Positions 7,585 through 17,243 are shown, counted from the first letter of the stretch. The stretch: 50,630 nucleotides of DNA from Chitinophagales bacterium (GCA_030832085.1 JAURJU010000016.1:1-50630); one strand, 5' to 3'. The notes: a model not told the origin generated them from the sequence alone. Numbers and translations are program-made.

Positions 7585-10500
7585 TCAATTGCTCACATGA
7601 GATGCTTTGGGTTGTGGATATGCCATTTTCCCTTTTGTATAATACCAAATCACCTTGTTCATTTCATCGTCTTTTCCTCCATCAACCTCTTTGAACAGCT
7701 CATTTTGTGACATTTCCGCAAATCTCTTTTCTTTTCCCCTCAGCGTGTTCAGTGGCTTGTTCATCTTGTCCAGCGGTATGTTGTTGGGCAGGGCGGTATA
7801 TGTTGTTTTAACGGATTCATTTTTGAAACAATCGGTCATCAACCTTGAAGTTGCATCCATGATGTTCATCGGAGGAATTCCGAGGATTTGTTCAATGGTA
7901 CGCAGCATGGATACCTGGTTATAATGGCTGGAAACAACCTTTCCTGAGCTGTAAGGACTCAATACCAGTCCAACGGTTCTGTATGCGGAAACATGGTCCC
8001 ATCCCCCTTGAGAATCATCTTGGGTGATGAAGACAACAGTAGAATCCCAGCACTTGCTTTTGCTGATGATTTCCATGATCCTGCCTACAGCAAGATCATT
8101 GTCTGCAACCATGGCGTCGGGTGTTGGAAAATTGGGGGAAGTACCTGCGCTGTGATCGTTTGGCAGGGAAAGCACCATCAGGTTGGGAAGGCTATCGATG
8201 GCCTCAAGTCTTTTCCAGTCTTCAATAAACAGGCTTGCCCTTTGTTGATCACTGAATACATAATTGTCGCAATCGGGCATGGTGGGGTGGATGATGGGAT
8301 TGAGCCTTCCAATGGTTGTCTTGTTGAACCAATTTGGTTTTTTGCCCGCAGTATAATCCTTGTAGAGATCGTTCCATTTCAATTGCCTGTCATACTCGGT
8401 TTCACAGGCCTCTCCATAGACCCTAACTGATTTGCCATGGTCGAGTGCATGGTTCCAAATAAAACCGGTTTTGTTGTAAACCAATGCATCTTCCTGCCGG
8501 TGTGGGTAGCTTCTGAACCATGCCCTTACATTTTTTTCAACATAATCTGAAACAATGCCGGCATCTGTCCATTGGTGGCCTTCTGCAGAAGATTTGCCCG
8601 ATGCGTGGTAGTCATCCATCCATCCGAATTGTCTGGCCAATGCATGCATGTTGGGTGTGATTTTTTCACCAAAAACACAGAGGCTGCTGTCTCCGCGGCC
8701 TTCTTTCATGTCGCCGAATACTTGGTCATAGGTCTTGTTTTCTTTGATGATGTAAACTACATGCTTGAAGACCGATGGCTCTCCAATCCGCTCTGGAACA
8801 GGTTTTGGCGCTGCATCTGCCCGAGGAAGGAGCGCAAGTCCATCCAACCTGTTCATCAGGTTGAGCTGTGAAACCTCCTGGGTATACGCTTCAAGCATGG
8901 ATTTATCTGGAACCGGTATGACGCTTACAGATGCCAGTTCATGGTGAATGGACCTGGCTTTTTTCTTTGCATCCACTACATTGGCGCCTTCTGATTCGAG
9001 GTTGGCCACCACCAAATGATTGTTGATTTGCGACAGCCCGGATGGGTAGGCTTGAGTTGGTATATACCCTGCTACAAAAGATTTTCCTTTGCCCTTGCTG
9101 GAAGCATTTTTTCCAAGCTGAACCCATGCAATAGCATTGTCCAGGCCATTGGAAACGTACAACACTGAATTGTCAGGGTTGAGTGCGATGCCATTGGGTG
9201 TGCTGCCATTGAATGCTTGTTTTCCGCTGATGAGTCCTACAGCTATCGTCTCGACTACCTTTCCTGATGTTGTATGGATAACGGATATATTGTCACTGGA
9301 TCCATTTGCGACATATACATGGTTTTCATCCTTGGATGCGCGAATTACATTGGGATGAAGTCCAACCTCTATTTCTGAAATTGGTGTCCCATCTGTTGCA
9401 TGAAACATGGAGACCGTGCCACTGGCGGTTGCTCCCGTTTTAGGGTCTGTATAGGCCAATCCCCATGGTACGCCTGCCCGTTCTCTTGATGGGTCTACTG
9501 CCTTTTTGCCTGCCCAATTGCTCACAAAAACCTTGTTATTGGCCATACAAACGCCATAAGGTGCAATTCCCGTAGCCGCCGTCCACACTGTCTTACGGCT
9601 GCTCCAGTCAATTTTTTGGATTGTATTGTTTCCATTCAATACCACATAAAGAAACAGTCCATTCTGCTCGTTTGAAACAACAATTTCATTGGGTATTGCA
9701 TTGGTAGCGGGAGCAACTTTTTCGAAAGGAATGTTTGCAATATTCTTGAATCCATTTTTCCATTCTGCAATCATTACCGAAGATTTCCCACTGCTTTTGT
9801 CTGCTGCTCCCCAAACAATCCAAGTTTTTCCCTTGTCCATAAATGTCTTTATACCAGAGTAAGTACTCATGTAACCGCCAAATTCTGGTATTTCTGAAAA
9901 CCGCCATTGGTGGGTGACTTTGTTTTCATAGGTGTTGATGGCTGTAATTCCGTACCGGTCTTCCACCACCGCAAGACCGTTTTCATCCAGCTGGGCAATA
10001 TCAAGGGCATGGTTTTCCAAATCCGGTTTTCCAAATCGTATGACCTCACCTGCAGATCTGATGATCCTGTTATAAGGCAGCAGTCGAAGTGACTTGTTTC
10101 TTTGTGTCAAGTAGTCGGAGAGGCCATTGATATTGTCTGTATTGATATAATCAATTCCCAAACTGATCAACGCTTCCCAGGCCTCTGGGAAGTCTGGGCT
10201 GGCCCAAAGTCGAATGGGCTTCTGTAGATCATGTGCTTTTTTTACAGCCAGGGTTATCCTCTCAAGGTCTGCAGGTCTGATGGGTATTGAGCCATTGCCT
10301 GCGGTAAAGTTGTTGTAGTTGTCGCTGAGCAGGGCAATTTTCTTCAGTTGCTCACTGGTATAGCTCTTGTTGAGTCTTCCGTCAAACCAAATGTAACCGG
10401 GATATTTTGCATAATTGTTTTCTTCAGGCCTGTTGCCGGAAACCACAATTTTTATCAATGGATTTTTGGTAATGAATGGATACCGTTGCAATATTTTGAT

Positions 10501-10836
10501 AAGGGCATCAAGCGTGGAAACAGCCTCTGTCTTGATGTCTATCAGCAGCTGCAGTTTTCTTTGCTTGTCGTTGTATTGCACCAGCGGGATGAGATAGAGG
10601 TTTTCAAGGCTCCTTTGCTCTGTAAGGTTTTTGTTGTCATGGCCCACGAGCAGTTTGCCACCCACAAGATGAACGTCGGCCTCTATCGAACCAAACTGTT
10701 CGTTGTATGCCAGGTGAAAAGGATTTCTTTGTTCATAGTCATTGTGGGAATGCGCATTCCCCTGTGTATACGGTTTAACCTGCGAAAATGATGTCAATGC
10801 TGCTATTGACATAAAAAAAAAGATCATCCTTCTCAT
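7585..10836 (-). CDS. Secreted GDPD-like / YncE beta-propeller / phosphoesterase fusion protein
   Basis: 1083 residues with an N-terminal Sec signal (about 1-19). Three parts follow. Residues about 25-245 are a PI-PLC/glycerophosphodiester-phosphodiesterase-like domain: NAHSHNDYEQRNPF at 27-40, then SIEADVHLVGGKLLVGHD. Residues about 265-650 are a YncE/YVTN-type beta-propeller: GIAPYGVCMANNKVFVSNWAG, NVIRASKDENHVYVANGSSD, TPNGIALNPDNSVLYVSNG. Residues about 690-1000 are a phosphoesterase of the alkaline-phosphatase-like / phospholipase C group: VVYIIKENKTYDQVFGDM at 693-710, GHQWTDAG, LPNDHSAGTSP, ITQDDSQGGWDHVSAYR. The last two parts are known together; the added GDPD half is the unusual piece. 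The likely role is release of phosphate or head groups from phosphodiesters outside the cytoplasm. The stop abuts the uxaC stop; the PhoD-like gene lies upstream on the same strand. Confidence 0.88.
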   Translation of the reverse strand: MRRMIFFFMSIAALTSFSQVKPYTQGNAHSHNDYEQRNPFHLAYNEQFGSIEADVHLVGGKLLVGHDNKNLTEQRSLENLYLIPLVQYNDKQRKLQLLIDIKTEAVSTLDALIKILQRYPFITKNPLIKIVVSGNRPEENNYAKYPGYIWFDGRLNKSYTSEQLKKIALLSDNYNNFTAGNGSIPIRPADLERITLAVKKAHDLQKPIRLWASPDFPEAWEALISLGIDYINTDNINGLSDYLTQRNKSLRLLPYNRIIRSAGEVIRFGKPDLENHALDIAQLDENGLAVVEDRYGITAINTYENKVTHQWRFSEIPEFGGYMSTYSGIKTFMDKGKTWIVWGAADKSSGKSSVMIAEWKNGFKNIANIPFEKVAPATNAIPNEIVVSNEQNGLFLYVVLNGNNTIQKIDWSSRKTVWTAATGIAPYGVCMANNKVFVSNWAGKKAVDPSRERAGVPWGLAYTDPKTGATASGTVSMFHATDGTPISEIEVGLHPNVIRASKDENHVYVANGSSDNISVIHTTSGKVVETIAVGLISGKQAFNGSTPNGIALNPDNSVLYVSNGLDNAIAWVQLGKNASSKGKGKSFVAGYIPTQAYPSGLSQINNHLVVANLESEGANVVDAKKKARSIHHELASVSVIPVPDKSMLEAYTQEVSQLNLMNRLDGLALLPRADAAPKPVPERIGEPSVFKHVVYIIKENKTYDQVFGDMKEGRGDSSLCVFGEKITPNMHALARQFGWMDDYHASGKSSAEGHQWTDAGIVSDYVEKNVRAWFRSYPHRQEDALVYNKTGFIWNHALDHGKSVRVYGEACETEYDRQLKWNDLYKDYTAGKKPNWFNKTTIGRLNPIIHPTMPDCDNYVFSDQQRASLFIEDWKRLEAIDSLPNLMVLSLPNDHSAGTSPNFPTPDAMVADNDLAVGRIMEIISKSKCWDSTVVFITQDDSQGGWDHVSAYRTVGLVLSPYSSGKVVSSHYNQVSMLRTIEQILGIPPMNIMDATSRLMTDCFKNESVKTTYTALPNNIPLDKMNKPLNTLRGKEKRFAEMSQNELFKEVDGGKDDEMNKVIWYYTKGKMAYPQPKASHVSN

Positions 10837-10855
10837 GGCACTTTGAATTGTAGGT

Positions 10856-10887
10856 CAATACTAACCATCTTTTTTCAAGCAATCAAA
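10856..10887 (-). promoter_or_regulatory. Promoter for the GDPD/phosphoesterase fusion gene
   Basis: On the minus strand the -33 element TTTG (10887-10884) is followed after 20 bases by TAGTATTG (10863-10856), one mismatch from the Bacteroidota -7 consensus TAnnTTTG. The implied leader is about 15 bases before the ATG at 10836. The gene may therefore be expressed separately from the PhoD-like gene upstream. Confidence 0.4.
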
Positions 10888-10958
10888 TACAAGATGACAG
10901 ATCTTGCACCTTAGCCTTCAGATGAATGGCCAATTTTCGACATTTCTTTGCCCGCTAA

Positions 10959-12485
10959 TCATTTCTCCATGTGGGGTAGTGACCGGTCCCTGGCAATGAA
11001 TTCTTTTTTGTTCAGTACCGATCCTTCAACACCATGGTGTGTAAATACAATGCTGGGATTGTTGTTTTTCCTGAATGCCTCGATCCTCAGAAAACCACCC
11101 ACTACATTCAGGTACTCATGTTCAGGATATATTTCATCTTTTTTCCATCCTCCTGCATGTTCATTGCTGGCGGGTCCGCAGGCAAATTCATAACTTCCGG
11201 TTTTCGCATGTTTTGAAACATATTGCCAGTGTCTGTCGCCACAAACAAAAAATGTATTGACATGTCCTGCAATGAAGTTGCGGATTTTGTCGCCCTCAAC
11301 GCTGAAGTTTACGTTGGAGTGGTTGTCTCTTTTCTGCGGACGATCAGGACCAATAATGGGTGTTGGTGAAATCAATACCTTGAAAGTGGCGTCCGATGCC
11401 TCATATGTTTTCATGAACCATTCCATTTGTTCCCTGCCCCAAATGGTTTTATCAGGCCCATCCGGCATTTCATTTGGTTTCCTGTATTCCCTGACATCAA
11501 ACAACCAAATTTGCAGGTCTTTTCCCCATCGGAAAGTACGGTAGGGTTTTTCACCCGATGGCACCTGCTGCCTGAACAATTCTACACCCTGTTGAAAAGT
11601 GAATTCACCCATGAATCTGTTCTTTGACGTAGGATGACAATCGTTCATCCATGTATCATGATCATCTTTCATGAAATAACATGGGGTGTTCTGGTAGAAT
11701 TGAATGTTGCCGGTAAGGCTGTTCATTCTTTGCCAATTCCACCTCGCAAGCGCAAGGTTTTTTGCATTATGGTCGTGATAGAGCACATCTCCGGTATGTA
11801 CCAAAAAGTCTGGGCTTAGTTTTTCCATTTCCTTGAAAATCCTGAAGCCTGCATCGTTGGGCAAATCCCTGTCATTGTATTCATGACAGGTGGTTACCAT
11901 GAAACTGACTGGAACAATATCTTCCAGGTGTGCAGCTGTAGAAAACCTCCCAGGCATTTGATGCGTGGTATTGTTGGTTTTTCCTATAACCAGTATTTCA
12001 TATTCGGTATTGGGAGACAGCCTATCCAATTTGCATTGGCAGGCGAAATCAGTGCTGCTGTCAACAGCAATGGGGATTGTTTTCTGCCAGTTTGCCGCCC
12101 CTTTTTTTCGGTATTGAACTGCAATGGTTCCTTGTCTTCCGGGAACTGCACCATCAAGTTCATGCACTGATGTTTTTTCCGGCATGGTTATTTTCACCTT
12201 TCTGTCGGGTCTGTCTTGTTTGTATTTGGATTTGAAATAGGCAATATCATGCCATTCATTGTTTTCATCATCCAGGTACAGGAATTGCGGTAGCTTTCCA
12301 CTGTCTGCTGTCCTCTTTGCATCATTGGTAAGTCTTGCCCAAACAACTGCAGATGTGGAAGTGACCTCACCAATTTTAATACCGGTTCTAAAATTGGGTT
12401 TGTCCAAGGTCGATAGTTGGTCAAATGCCGGCAAGCTGGCCATGATACCCAGGGAACTGTTTACTATGAATTTTCTTCTTTTCAT
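10959..12485 (-). CDS. PhoD-like alkaline phosphatase / metallophosphoesterase
   Basis: 508 residues. The leader MKRRKFIVNSSLGIMASLPA has an RR-x-F pattern, suggesting Tat export. An N-terminal fibronectin-like PhoD domain (FRTGIKIGEVTSTSAVVWARL, about 31-51) is followed by the calcineurin-like metallophosphatase core: MVTTCHEYNDRD, LVHTGDVLYHDH with the metal-binding GD, MKDDHDTWMNDC with the DDHD block, and FFVCGDRHWQY near the C-terminus. Family members hydrolyse phosphomonoesters or phosphodiesters in the periplasm with metal cofactors. It lies 122 bases upstream of the GDPD/phosphoesterase fusion on the same strand, which supports a joint role in phosphate scavenging. A divergent DUF1543 gene begins 94 bases beyond its start. 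Confidence 0.9.
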   Translation of the reverse strand: MKRRKFIVNSSLGIMASLPAFDQLSTLDKPNFRTGIKIGEVTSTSAVVWARLTNDAKRTADSGKLPQFLYLDDENNEWHDIAYFKSKYKQDRPDRKVKITMPEKTSVHELDGAVPGRQGTIAVQYRKKGAANWQKTIPIAVDSSTDFACQCKLDRLSPNTEYEILVIGKTNNTTHQMPGRFSTAAHLEDIVPVSFMVTTCHEYNDRDLPNDAGFRIFKEMEKLSPDFLVHTGDVLYHDHNAKNLALARWNWQRMNSLTGNIQFYQNTPCYFMKDDHDTWMNDCHPTSKNRFMGEFTFQQGVELFRQQVPSGEKPYRTFRWGKDLQIWLFDVREYRKPNEMPDGPDKTIWGREQMEWFMKTYEASDATFKVLISPTPIIGPDRPQKRDNHSNVNFSVEGDKIRNFIAGHVNTFFVCGDRHWQYVSKHAKTGSYEFACGPASNEHAGGWKKDEIYPEHEYLNVVGGFLRIEAFRKNNNPSIVFTHHGVEGSVLNKKEFIARDRSLPHMEK

Positions 12486-12579
12486 GTCATTTAGGTGTTG
12501 CTTACAATTTAATCAAATGAACCAAGATTTTTAGAACCATGTCTTGGTTTTATTTTTATTTTCGTTTTAATTTCAACCC

Positions 12580-13137
12580 ATGCCCAATAAACTTTTCATG
12601 GTGCTGATCGGGTGCAAACCCAATGGCCGTCATACAGAACAGCACGATATATTTTTTGGTATTGCAAGCCAATTGCGCGACCTGATTCCTGAGATGCTCT
12701 CTTTTTGGCCAGAGGCGAATGGAAGGTTGCATGTCGATGGTTGGAGGGAAGTGACACAAGTGGATGGCCAGGAGATAACCATTCATCCGCGTTCAGCTGA
12801 TCTTGCTCAGCAGGCGATGAAACTTTTCTTTATCAATTTGGGCGGGTATAAAAAGGATGAGTTTGAGGAGTTTCATTACAAGATGGTTGTGGCTGCCCCC
12901 GACAGTTCTTCTGCGATAAAGACTGCAAAAAAAACTGCTTTTTTCAAGCATACCCATTTTGATGGCGCCAAGTCGCATGTTGATGACAAGTATGGGATAG
13001 ATGTGGATGATCTGTATACAATTGAAGAGGTGCTTTCTGCAGAAACCTTATCAAAGTTTCAAATAGAGCTTTCTACTGCAGTAGAACCACGGGAAGACCC
13101 ATTGCACCTCGGTTATTTCAAGCTGAGCGCACTATAA
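12580..13137 (+). CDS. DUF1543 domain protein
   Basis: 185 residues, cytoplasmic, with no signal or membrane segment. The start MPNKLFMVLIGCKPNGRHTE and the block QHDIFFGIASQLRDLIPEM are characteristic of DUF1543 proteins. The second half repeats a similar layout (HPRSADLAQQAMKLFFINLGGYKKDEFEEFHYKM), as if two related halves were joined. The family has no assigned function. The gene is divergent from the PhoD-like phosphatase and ends 15 bases from the stop of the convergent MG2/plug gene, so it is probably monocistronic. Confidence 0.88.
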   Translation: MPNKLFMVLIGCKPNGRHTEQHDIFFGIASQLRDLIPEMLSFWPEANGRLHVDGWREVTQVDGQEITIHPRSADLAQQAMKLFFINLGGYKKDEFEEFHYKMVVAAPDSSSAIKTAKKTAFFKHTHFDGAKSHVDDKYGIDVDDLYTIEEVLSAETLSKFQIELSTAVEPREDPLHLGYFKLSAL

Positions 13138-13152
13138 GCCTTTCTGCTGTAC

Positions 13153-15564
13153 TTATTCAAGGATTTTCACCACCCTGGTCATTTTCCCTTCTGCATTTAC
13201 CCCTTCCAAGACAATCTGCAACCTCTTGCTGATGTCATTGTTGAAGAATTGCACTTTAAAACGCGGACTTTTTTTATTGGTGATGACATATGGGTTCCAA
13301 TAGAGGGTGGTTCGGATATCTGTTTCTGTACTTTCTGCAGGGTTATCGTATTGAGGATTGAAAAATTCCTTAAACCTGGTATATCCAGCCAGCAAAGCAC
13401 TCTGCATGGACTTGCTTGATTTGGAATTGTCACCCTTGTAATCGCCTCCTTTTTTTGTGTAGATGGCAATGGCTCCTCCACTTCCTCCGCCCATGGATCC
13501 AAAGAATGGGGGCCTGAATACTTTTACCATCGCAATGTCGCTAACGTTGATTGATTGAATATAGTCTGCACCTACTTGCATTTGGTCCAGGTAGAGGTCT
13601 GGTGTTGCTCCCCTCCAACTCATTGAGGTGGAAGCACCAGATCGGTTGATGACCAAGCCGGCCACCCTTCCTTGGAGATAGGAAATGATGTCAATTCCAC
13701 CCAACGCTGCAGGGTCATTCAAGAAATCAAATACCTGTGCATCACCGCCGGAAAACAAGCCGGTTGCATATCGCTCATCCAGAGCCTTTTCATTGGATTT
13801 TGCCTTTGATTTGACAATCACCTCTTGTAAGGTTTTATAGGAATTTTGCTTTTTCCAATCTTCCTGCATCATCAGGAAATTGTTCATTTTGGCCAATGAT
13901 ACGCTATCGTTCCAAAGGTTCAGCATGTTTTCCTGTTTGAGCTCAATCATTTTTGCAGAGGCCTTGAGCAGTCCATTGTCAAATTGAACCTGGGTAAGTT
14001 CATTCAATTTCTGGTTTTGGTTGAAATTGTAGAAAATTCTTGCAGTATCAAAAAAGTAAAGGTTTTCACTTTGAAACAATCCATCCTTTGAGACCGGTTG
14101 AAAAATAAAGCTCTTGCTGCTGTCCTTGTTTTGTACAATGAGGTTCAGCATAAGATCGTTTGCGCTCACAGATTTTAGCCCATATACCTTGCCCCCGACA
14201 CGCATCATGTCTGTTTCTATAGGATACTTCAATTCTGGGCCAATGCCTGCTTTAATTTTTTCCCAATTGAATTTTCGCCAACCATTGGTCATCATGACCA
14301 GGTCAAGGTTGGCTGTAACCTCATCCGCATCACTGGAAAGATAATATCCGGGGTTGTGAATTTTTCCTTTCAGTTCACTGCTCAACAACAAATCAGAATA
14401 AATGGAATAATTGCTCTGGCTGCTTTCAATTGAAGCATCTGTAACTGACACCGACATGTTTGTGGCAAGGGTATCAGATACAAAAATGTCAAAAACGTTT
14501 TTACCCTTTTTGGTGAGCGTGGTAAGCTGTGGAATCAGTTTGGCTCCAAATTCATGCTCCCTGTTGTTGACAAAAACAATTCTTTCCGCAACGGGGAGCC
14601 AATCAGCGCTAAAAAGTGAAAATTGAAGAATTCCGGTATTCAATCCATCAATGGGTATGTCCGCAGTCAAAACTGGTTTTTCAAGCGTGTTCAGGCTCAC
14701 CTTGAACAACACCTGTTGGTTCATGTGTACCAACAGGTTCAATTTTTTTAAAGTTTCACCTGGATTGCCGGTTCGCTCTATCCTGACTTTTGCAAATTCA
14801 TTGTTGGTGGTGACCGAGAGGGTTATTCCTTCCTTTTTACTGGCCATTATCGGAAGCAGTCCTGTATTTCCGGCAGGGTCTATCCATTTGACTGCATAGG
14901 AATCGCCAGCTTTGGGTGTAAGCCTGAAGCTTCCCATCCCATCATGCTTAACCCTGAGGGTATCCAGTGTCTTTCCCAGTTGATTCACAAGTAAGCCCTT
15001 TATATTGACCGGCTTTCCAAAGTTGTCTGTAGCCTTGAACGCCACAAGGCTGTTCAGCCCATTGACAAGCTCTCCGCCTTCTGGAAAAACATTCACCCGT
15101 GTTGTGTTTTCTTCTTTTTTGGGCTTGATGATTTTTTCATTGTTGTTGAGGATGATATCCCTTTCAAAGCCAAAGGCGGGATCGTCATTAAGGATCCAAC
15201 GCGTATAGACTTTCATCCGTATGACATTACCACTGTAGTCTGCAGGAAGTTCAAATGCTCCTTTTGCGGTAGATTGGAAGAGTGGGGTGACATGTTGCCT
15301 GAGCAGTTTGCCTTCCGTATCAAACCACTCGATGTATACATTCTTGCTCAACTGTGTAAGACCTTGGTCATCAAGAATATAAATCTTGAACCAGATGGTT
15401 TCTTCCTTGTTGTATATCGTCTTGTCAAAGTGAACATGAATCCTTTCTTTTGGAAACTGCTCTGCGTATATGTTCATCATTGAATCAATTTGTTGCCCAA
15501 AAGATAATTCCATGGTAAACATGGACAAGGCAAGCAAAAAAGAGGGGAGGAGCCTGAACTTCAT
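13153..15564 (-). CDS. MG2-like secreted protein with TonB plug domain but no barrel
   Basis: 803 residues with a Sec signal peptide (about 1-23, ending SFGQ). The N-terminus (ERIHVHFDKTIYNKEETIWF) is the macroglobulin MG2-like opening found in many Bacteroidota surface proteins, followed by several beta-sandwich-like segments up to about 560. A TonB-receptor plug then follows: ALGGIDIISYLQGRVAGLVI, SMSWRGATPDLYLDQMQVGA, ISDIAMVKVFRPP-like and GGSGGAIAIYTKKGG. Only about 100 residues remain after the plug, too few for a 22-strand barrel. It cannot therefore be a complete receptor. It may be a periplasmic or surface adaptor, perhaps handling proteins or polysaccharides. Convergent with DUF1543. 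Confidence 0.85.
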   Translation of the reverse strand: MKFRLLPSFLLALSMFTMELSFGQQIDSMMNIYAEQFPKERIHVHFDKTIYNKEETIWFKIYILDDQGLTQLSKNVYIEWFDTEGKLLRQHVTPLFQSTAKGAFELPADYSGNVIRMKVYTRWILNDDPAFGFERDIILNNNEKIIKPKKEENTTRVNVFPEGGELVNGLNSLVAFKATDNFGKPVNIKGLLVNQLGKTLDTLRVKHDGMGSFRLTPKAGDSYAVKWIDPAGNTGLLPIMASKKEGITLSVTTNNEFAKVRIERTGNPGETLKKLNLLVHMNQQVLFKVSLNTLEKPVLTADIPIDGLNTGILQFSLFSADWLPVAERIVFVNNREHEFGAKLIPQLTTLTKKGKNVFDIFVSDTLATNMSVSVTDASIESSQSNYSIYSDLLLSSELKGKIHNPGYYLSSDADEVTANLDLVMMTNGWRKFNWEKIKAGIGPELKYPIETDMMRVGGKVYGLKSVSANDLMLNLIVQNKDSSKSFIFQPVSKDGLFQSENLYFFDTARIFYNFNQNQKLNELTQVQFDNGLLKASAKMIELKQENMLNLWNDSVSLAKMNNFLMMQEDWKKQNSYKTLQEVIVKSKAKSNEKALDERYATGLFSGGDAQVFDFLNDPAALGGIDIISYLQGRVAGLVINRSGASTSMSWRGATPDLYLDQMQVGADYIQSINVSDIAMVKVFRPPFFGSMGGGSGGAIAIYTKKGGDYKGDNSKSSKSMQSALLAGYTRFKEFFNPQYDNPAESTETDIRTTLYWNPYVITNKKSPRFKVQFFNNDISKRLQIVLEGVNAEGKMTRVVKILE

Positions 15565-15688
15565 GGTCTGTTGTTGAAGACACTAAATTACGAAATCGTT
15601 CAAACTCTTGTACATCTGCTTTTTAGGGCGATGGGTATGCTGTGTTTTCATCATGATGGGCATCATTACTGGAGGCCCTTCGTGTCAT

Positions 15689-15718
15689 TTTGTTTTGGCG
15701 CCCTTATGAATAGCTTTG
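15689..15718 (+). promoter_or_regulatory. Promoter for the YtxH-like gene
   Basis: TTTG (15689-15692), an 18-base spacer, then a perfect TAGCTTTG (15711-15718). Transcription would begin near 15725, downstream of the in-frame ATGs at 15571, 15706 and 15721. This supports ATG 15763 as the true start. Confidence 0.55.
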
Positions 15719-15762
15719 AAATGAACGAATCATCTTTATTTCAACACCTTAAACCACTTTTT

Positions 15763-16026
15763 ATGTCAACCGGAAAAATTGTATTGGGCGTTTTGGCAGG
15801 CATTGCAGCAGGAACACTTATTGGGGTATTGGTTGCTCCAGACAAAGGCACAGAAACACGACGAAAAATCAGGCAGAAAGGGGAAGATCTGGTTGACAAT
15901 GTCAAGGATGGAGTGTCTTCCATGGTGGATGATGCTGTTGGAAGGTTCGATAAGCTCAGGGGAAAAGCAAGGCGTTCAATGAATGATATGCTTTCCACAA
16001 CCAATGAGGAAAGCGCTACAATTTGA
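15763..16026 (+). CDS. Small YtxH-like membrane protein
   Basis: 87 residues from MSTGKIVLGVLAGIAAGTLI. One N-terminal glycine-rich membrane segment (about 5-24) is followed by LVAPDKGTETRRKIRQKGED and a charged helical tail, the pattern of YtxH-domain proteins that are often stress-induced. The frame is open upstream to 15571, but a good promoter at 15689-15718 lies inside that stretch, so the short form is favoured. It converges with the acyltransferase gene. The molecular function of the family is unknown. Confidence 0.8.
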   Translation: MSTGKIVLGVLAGIAAGTLIGVLVAPDKGTETRRKIRQKGEDLVDNVKDGVSSMVDDAVGRFDKLRGKARRSMNDMLSTTNEESATI

Positions 16027-16112
16027 ATTCATGTGTTCGGCTGTTGTCCCGTTGTCTAGAGATGCTGATCCATGGTACAAGAGCATTTTGGGTTGCACCA
16101 GTCGGCAGAGCC

Positions 16113-17243
16113 TCATGACCTCTTTTCAATTGGTGCTTCTTTTGTTAGTACGGCGTTAACGATGCTCGGTGTTCCTTTCTTGGGCAAGAACAGCCACCAG
16201 CAATTTAGTTTCGTCAGCAGGTTATGGACCAGGATGGGCAATAGGATTCCCGTGAGTATTAACATTGAAAACAATACGGGTATTGGTATAGGAATTGCCA
16301 ATCGCAACAACATGGTCCTGAGTGCTGCCATCAATATGATTTGCATGCAATAGATGTGGATGGAATGATAGCCGACGATTCTTAAAAACTCCATTAAGTT
16401 GAATTTACCCAAGATGAAAGCAATGTTGATGGAAATGGCACATCCAACCAGTGCAATTGCCATGAAAAATAGGGGCATTTGATGTTCAATAAAATAATTG
16501 CTTTGGTGTTGGATGTTGATGGTTGCAAAATTGTATTGTACCAGGCAGAAGAGGGGAAAAAGTACCATCAACAATAGCAGCGAGGAGAAGATATTTTTGT
16601 ATTCCTGGTTGCGTATGGTGCCTGATATCAGATCCCCAAGCGCAAAGAAGACATAGTATTGTAAGGTGTCCATCGCAAATCCAAGATAAATCTTCTGTTG
16701 TCGAATGATGGCCAGTGATACATACATAAGAAGGCCTATTCCAACTTGTCTTCCGGTATTAAGTTTGAACTTTATTTTTAAGAAGGCATATAACATGCCT
16801 ACAAAAAACAATGTATGGAGATACCAAAACTGGCCAGTCCTTCTCGGGTCAACAATCAGCCAAATGAAGTCAAATGCTTTGTGGCTAAAATTGGTGTGTT
16901 CAGCAAATGCAACTTGCAGACTGATCTGTAAAAAGCCCCAGATGAACATAGGGTAGAGTATGGTTTTGAATCTTGAACAATTGTACGATTTGAAACCCTT
17001 TTTTTCCAAAGTCGAAGAAACAAAGATTCCAGAGGTGATGAAAAAAAGAGGCATTCTGAACCCAAAAAGAAAGACATTCATGTATTCGAGCAAAGGGTAT
17101 GCATTGAATTTCAAACCTGTATTCACCATCATTTCAAATGCATGGCGGTATGTTACCAATATGATGCTGATACCTCTATCATAATCTATCCACGATTGTC
17201 TATTGTTGTCAAGCAGTTCGGCGTAAGCAGCAAAAAGTTTCAT
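16113..17243 (-). CDS. Acyltransferase-3 family integral membrane protein
   Basis: 376 residues from ATG 17243. A TTG nine bases further out is less likely, because the promoter -7 box (17250-17257) covers it. About ten hydrophobic segments are visible. Family signs are the N-terminal WIDYDRGISIILVTYRHAFE, with the His that AT3 enzymes use, then FRMPLFFITSGIFVSS and RRTGQFWYLHTLFFVGMLYA. Such proteins transfer acetyl or other acyl groups from the cytoplasmic side to sugars of exported polysaccharides, lipids or glycans. The substrate is unknown. It is single, with a divergent methyltransferase gene behind it and YtxH converging on its 3' side. Confidence 0.88.
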   Translation of the reverse strand: MKLFAAYAELLDNNRQSWIDYDRGISIILVTYRHAFEMMVNTGLKFNAYPLLEYMNVFLFGFRMPLFFITSGIFVSSTLEKKGFKSYNCSRFKTILYPMFIWGFLQISLQVAFAEHTNFSHKAFDFIWLIVDPRRTGQFWYLHTLFFVGMLYAFLKIKFKLNTGRQVGIGLLMYVSLAIIRQQKIYLGFAMDTLQYYVFFALGDLISGTIRNQEYKNIFSSLLLLMVLFPLFCLVQYNFATINIQHQSNYFIEHQMPLFFMAIALVGCAISINIAFILGKFNLMEFLRIVGYHSIHIYCMQIILMAALRTMLLRLAIPIPIPVLFSMLILTGILLPILVHNLLTKLNCWWLFLPKKGTPSIVNAVLTKEAPIEKRS

